The translations under genes and the position numbers were made by a program. The notes under the pieces are model-generated. The model was not told the origin of the DNA. It searched no databases and saw nothing but the letters and a program-made list of their open reading frames with translations. A DNA stretch of 64,000 nucleotides from Prorocentrum cordatum (taxonomy: Eukaryota > Sar > Dinophyceae > Prorocentrales > Prorocentraceae), in assembly GCA_963575745.1 (NCBI GenBank), contig CAUYUJ010015504.1, positions 1,806,464 through 1,870,463 on the forward strand. Direction: 5' to 3'. Every line of letters begins with the position of its first letter. The stretch's first letter is position 1. Of the stretch, positions 63,335 through 64,000 are shown piece by piece.

Positions 63335-64000
63335 GGCAGCTTGACCCCTCCCCATATCCCCTCCCCTGGATCTGGACGGGGGGGTCCGCGGGTAGCTGGA
63401 GCGTCCAAGATGGCCCAAGACAGCTCCTTGAGGGCCTCGGAGAGCCCAAGGTGACATCCAAGATGGTTCAAGACAGCCCAAGATGCCTGAAGATGGCTCC
63501 AAAAGAGGCTCCAAGAGCGCTCCAAGGCGGCTCCAAGCGACCAAACAACTCTTCCAGGAGGCTCCGAAGAGGCCAAAATCCTTCCAACACCTTAGAAAAA
63601 AACGATGTTGCTTACTGTCTCGCCTTTTGTCGCGTTCGATGGCCATCCGAGGCCTCAAGATGGCTCCAAGATGGCCCAAGGAGGGCCCCAAGAGATGCTC
63701 AAACGAGCCCCAAGACGGCCCCAAGAGCGCCCAAGAGCGCCCCAAGAGGCGATGTTTGGGACCCCGAATGGGGGCCCAAATTAAGAACCCCCCTTCTTCG
63801 ATCGAATTCCTCCACGATGGCCCCATGAGCGCCCCTAACGCCCCCAAGAGCGCAACATGAGGGCCCAAAGAGGCGCCCAGGCGGCCCCAAGAGGCGCCAA
63901 AGACGCCTCCAAGAGGTTCCCAAGAGACCCCCAAGAGGCATCAGGACGATCCCCGAGGCACCCTAGACGCTCAAAGACGCCCCTGGGCACGCCAAAGCGC
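63335..64000 (+). repeat. G element, leader remnant and array, running off the window
   Basis: CCCCTGGATCTGGACGGGGG and GAGCGTCCAAGATGGCC (as in the leader at 2450), then CCAAGATGGC/CCCCAAGAGGC units, with a spacer at 63570-63650 (AAAATCCTTCCAAC, TTAGAAAAAAACGATG). The array continues to the window edge. Confidence 0.75.

Noticed and set aside
62708-63454. Collagen-like Gly-Ala-Pro protein
   Set aside because: Coincides with a TGGCGCACC short tandem and has no collagen-type regular Gly-x-x register outside it.

Overview
The window looks like accessory, gene-poor DNA of a GC-rich eukaryotic nuclear genome, most probably a dinoflagellate. Three observations support this. (1) A 1.5-kb insertion at 16402-17919 (minus strand) starts exactly with a 22-nt sequence that differs from the dinoflagellate trans-spliced leader (DinoSL) at two positions, as expected for a reverse-transcribed, trans-spliced mRNA. 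(2) A decayed LINE at 54115-57030 (minus strand) has an endonuclease and reverse transcriptase. (3) A 74-codon open segment at 31315-31536 has G or C at the third position of 70 codons. The genus cannot be named from the sequence. I find no intact gene, no rRNA, no convincing tRNA, no CRISPR array and no bacterial-type operon; almost every long open frame is translated low-complexity repeat.

Most of the window is modular repeat. Two kinds of composite element recur. S elements have a conserved leader (around CCCAACCATATGCAGTTGTG), a tandem array of 77-96-bp monomers sharing TTCGGTGGAGCTCCCTATGG and GGGGCCACGAA, a purine microsatellite (GGA or GAT), and a conserved 50-70-nt tail ending in a small hairpin. 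S arrays lie at 9.5-10.1, 13.3-15.2, 15.4-16.4, 18.1-19.3, 31.2-32.8 and 44.7-46.4 kb. The unrelated 103-bp satellite at 19.6-20.6 kb carries the same purine tract and tail, so tail and body are interchangeable. G elements have a leader beginning ATCCCACCAGCCC, a degenerate GGCCCCAAGA minisatellite (in places punctuated by an AT-richer ~75-bp spacer), a TCC microsatellite, and a tail around GGCTGGCGGRGATRCGCGAAGCG. They occupy 2.3-8.3, 10.4-11.2 and 61.2-62.5 kb, with partial copies at 26.3-26.9 (inverted), 28.8-29.2, 30.2-30.7, 48.9-49.1 and 63.3-64.0 kb.

These are interrupted or flanked by small mobile elements whose boundaries can be read directly. MITE-A is exactly 172 bp at 2104-2275 and 40742-40913, each copy with a different perfect 5-bp target duplication. 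MITE-B lies at 29650-29844 and 49584-49932 (TCGGGCC ends, 5-bp duplication). MITE-C is a foldback element at 9272-9462 and 12398-12588; MITE-D lies at 12787-12907 and 33313-33434. A 284-bp insertion at 14101-14384 (10-bp duplication) contains five copies of a 15-bp palindrome phased at 31 bp. A 1.47-kb insertion at 33874-35340 (10-bp duplication TTCCCATACC) splits a copy of dispersed repeat E and is itself a giant inverted repeat around a C-rich minisatellite.

The remaining intervals (about 0-2, 20.7-22.9, 23.1-25, 35.7-37.6, 39.4-40.7, 46.4-46.8, 48.0-48.9, 53.0-53.9 and 59.4-60.3 kb) are repeat-poor but hold nothing I can identify. At 57.4-59.4 kb, upstream of the LINE on the same strand, is an unrecognised, frameshifted coding relic that may be the LINE's first ORF or an independent gene remnant.
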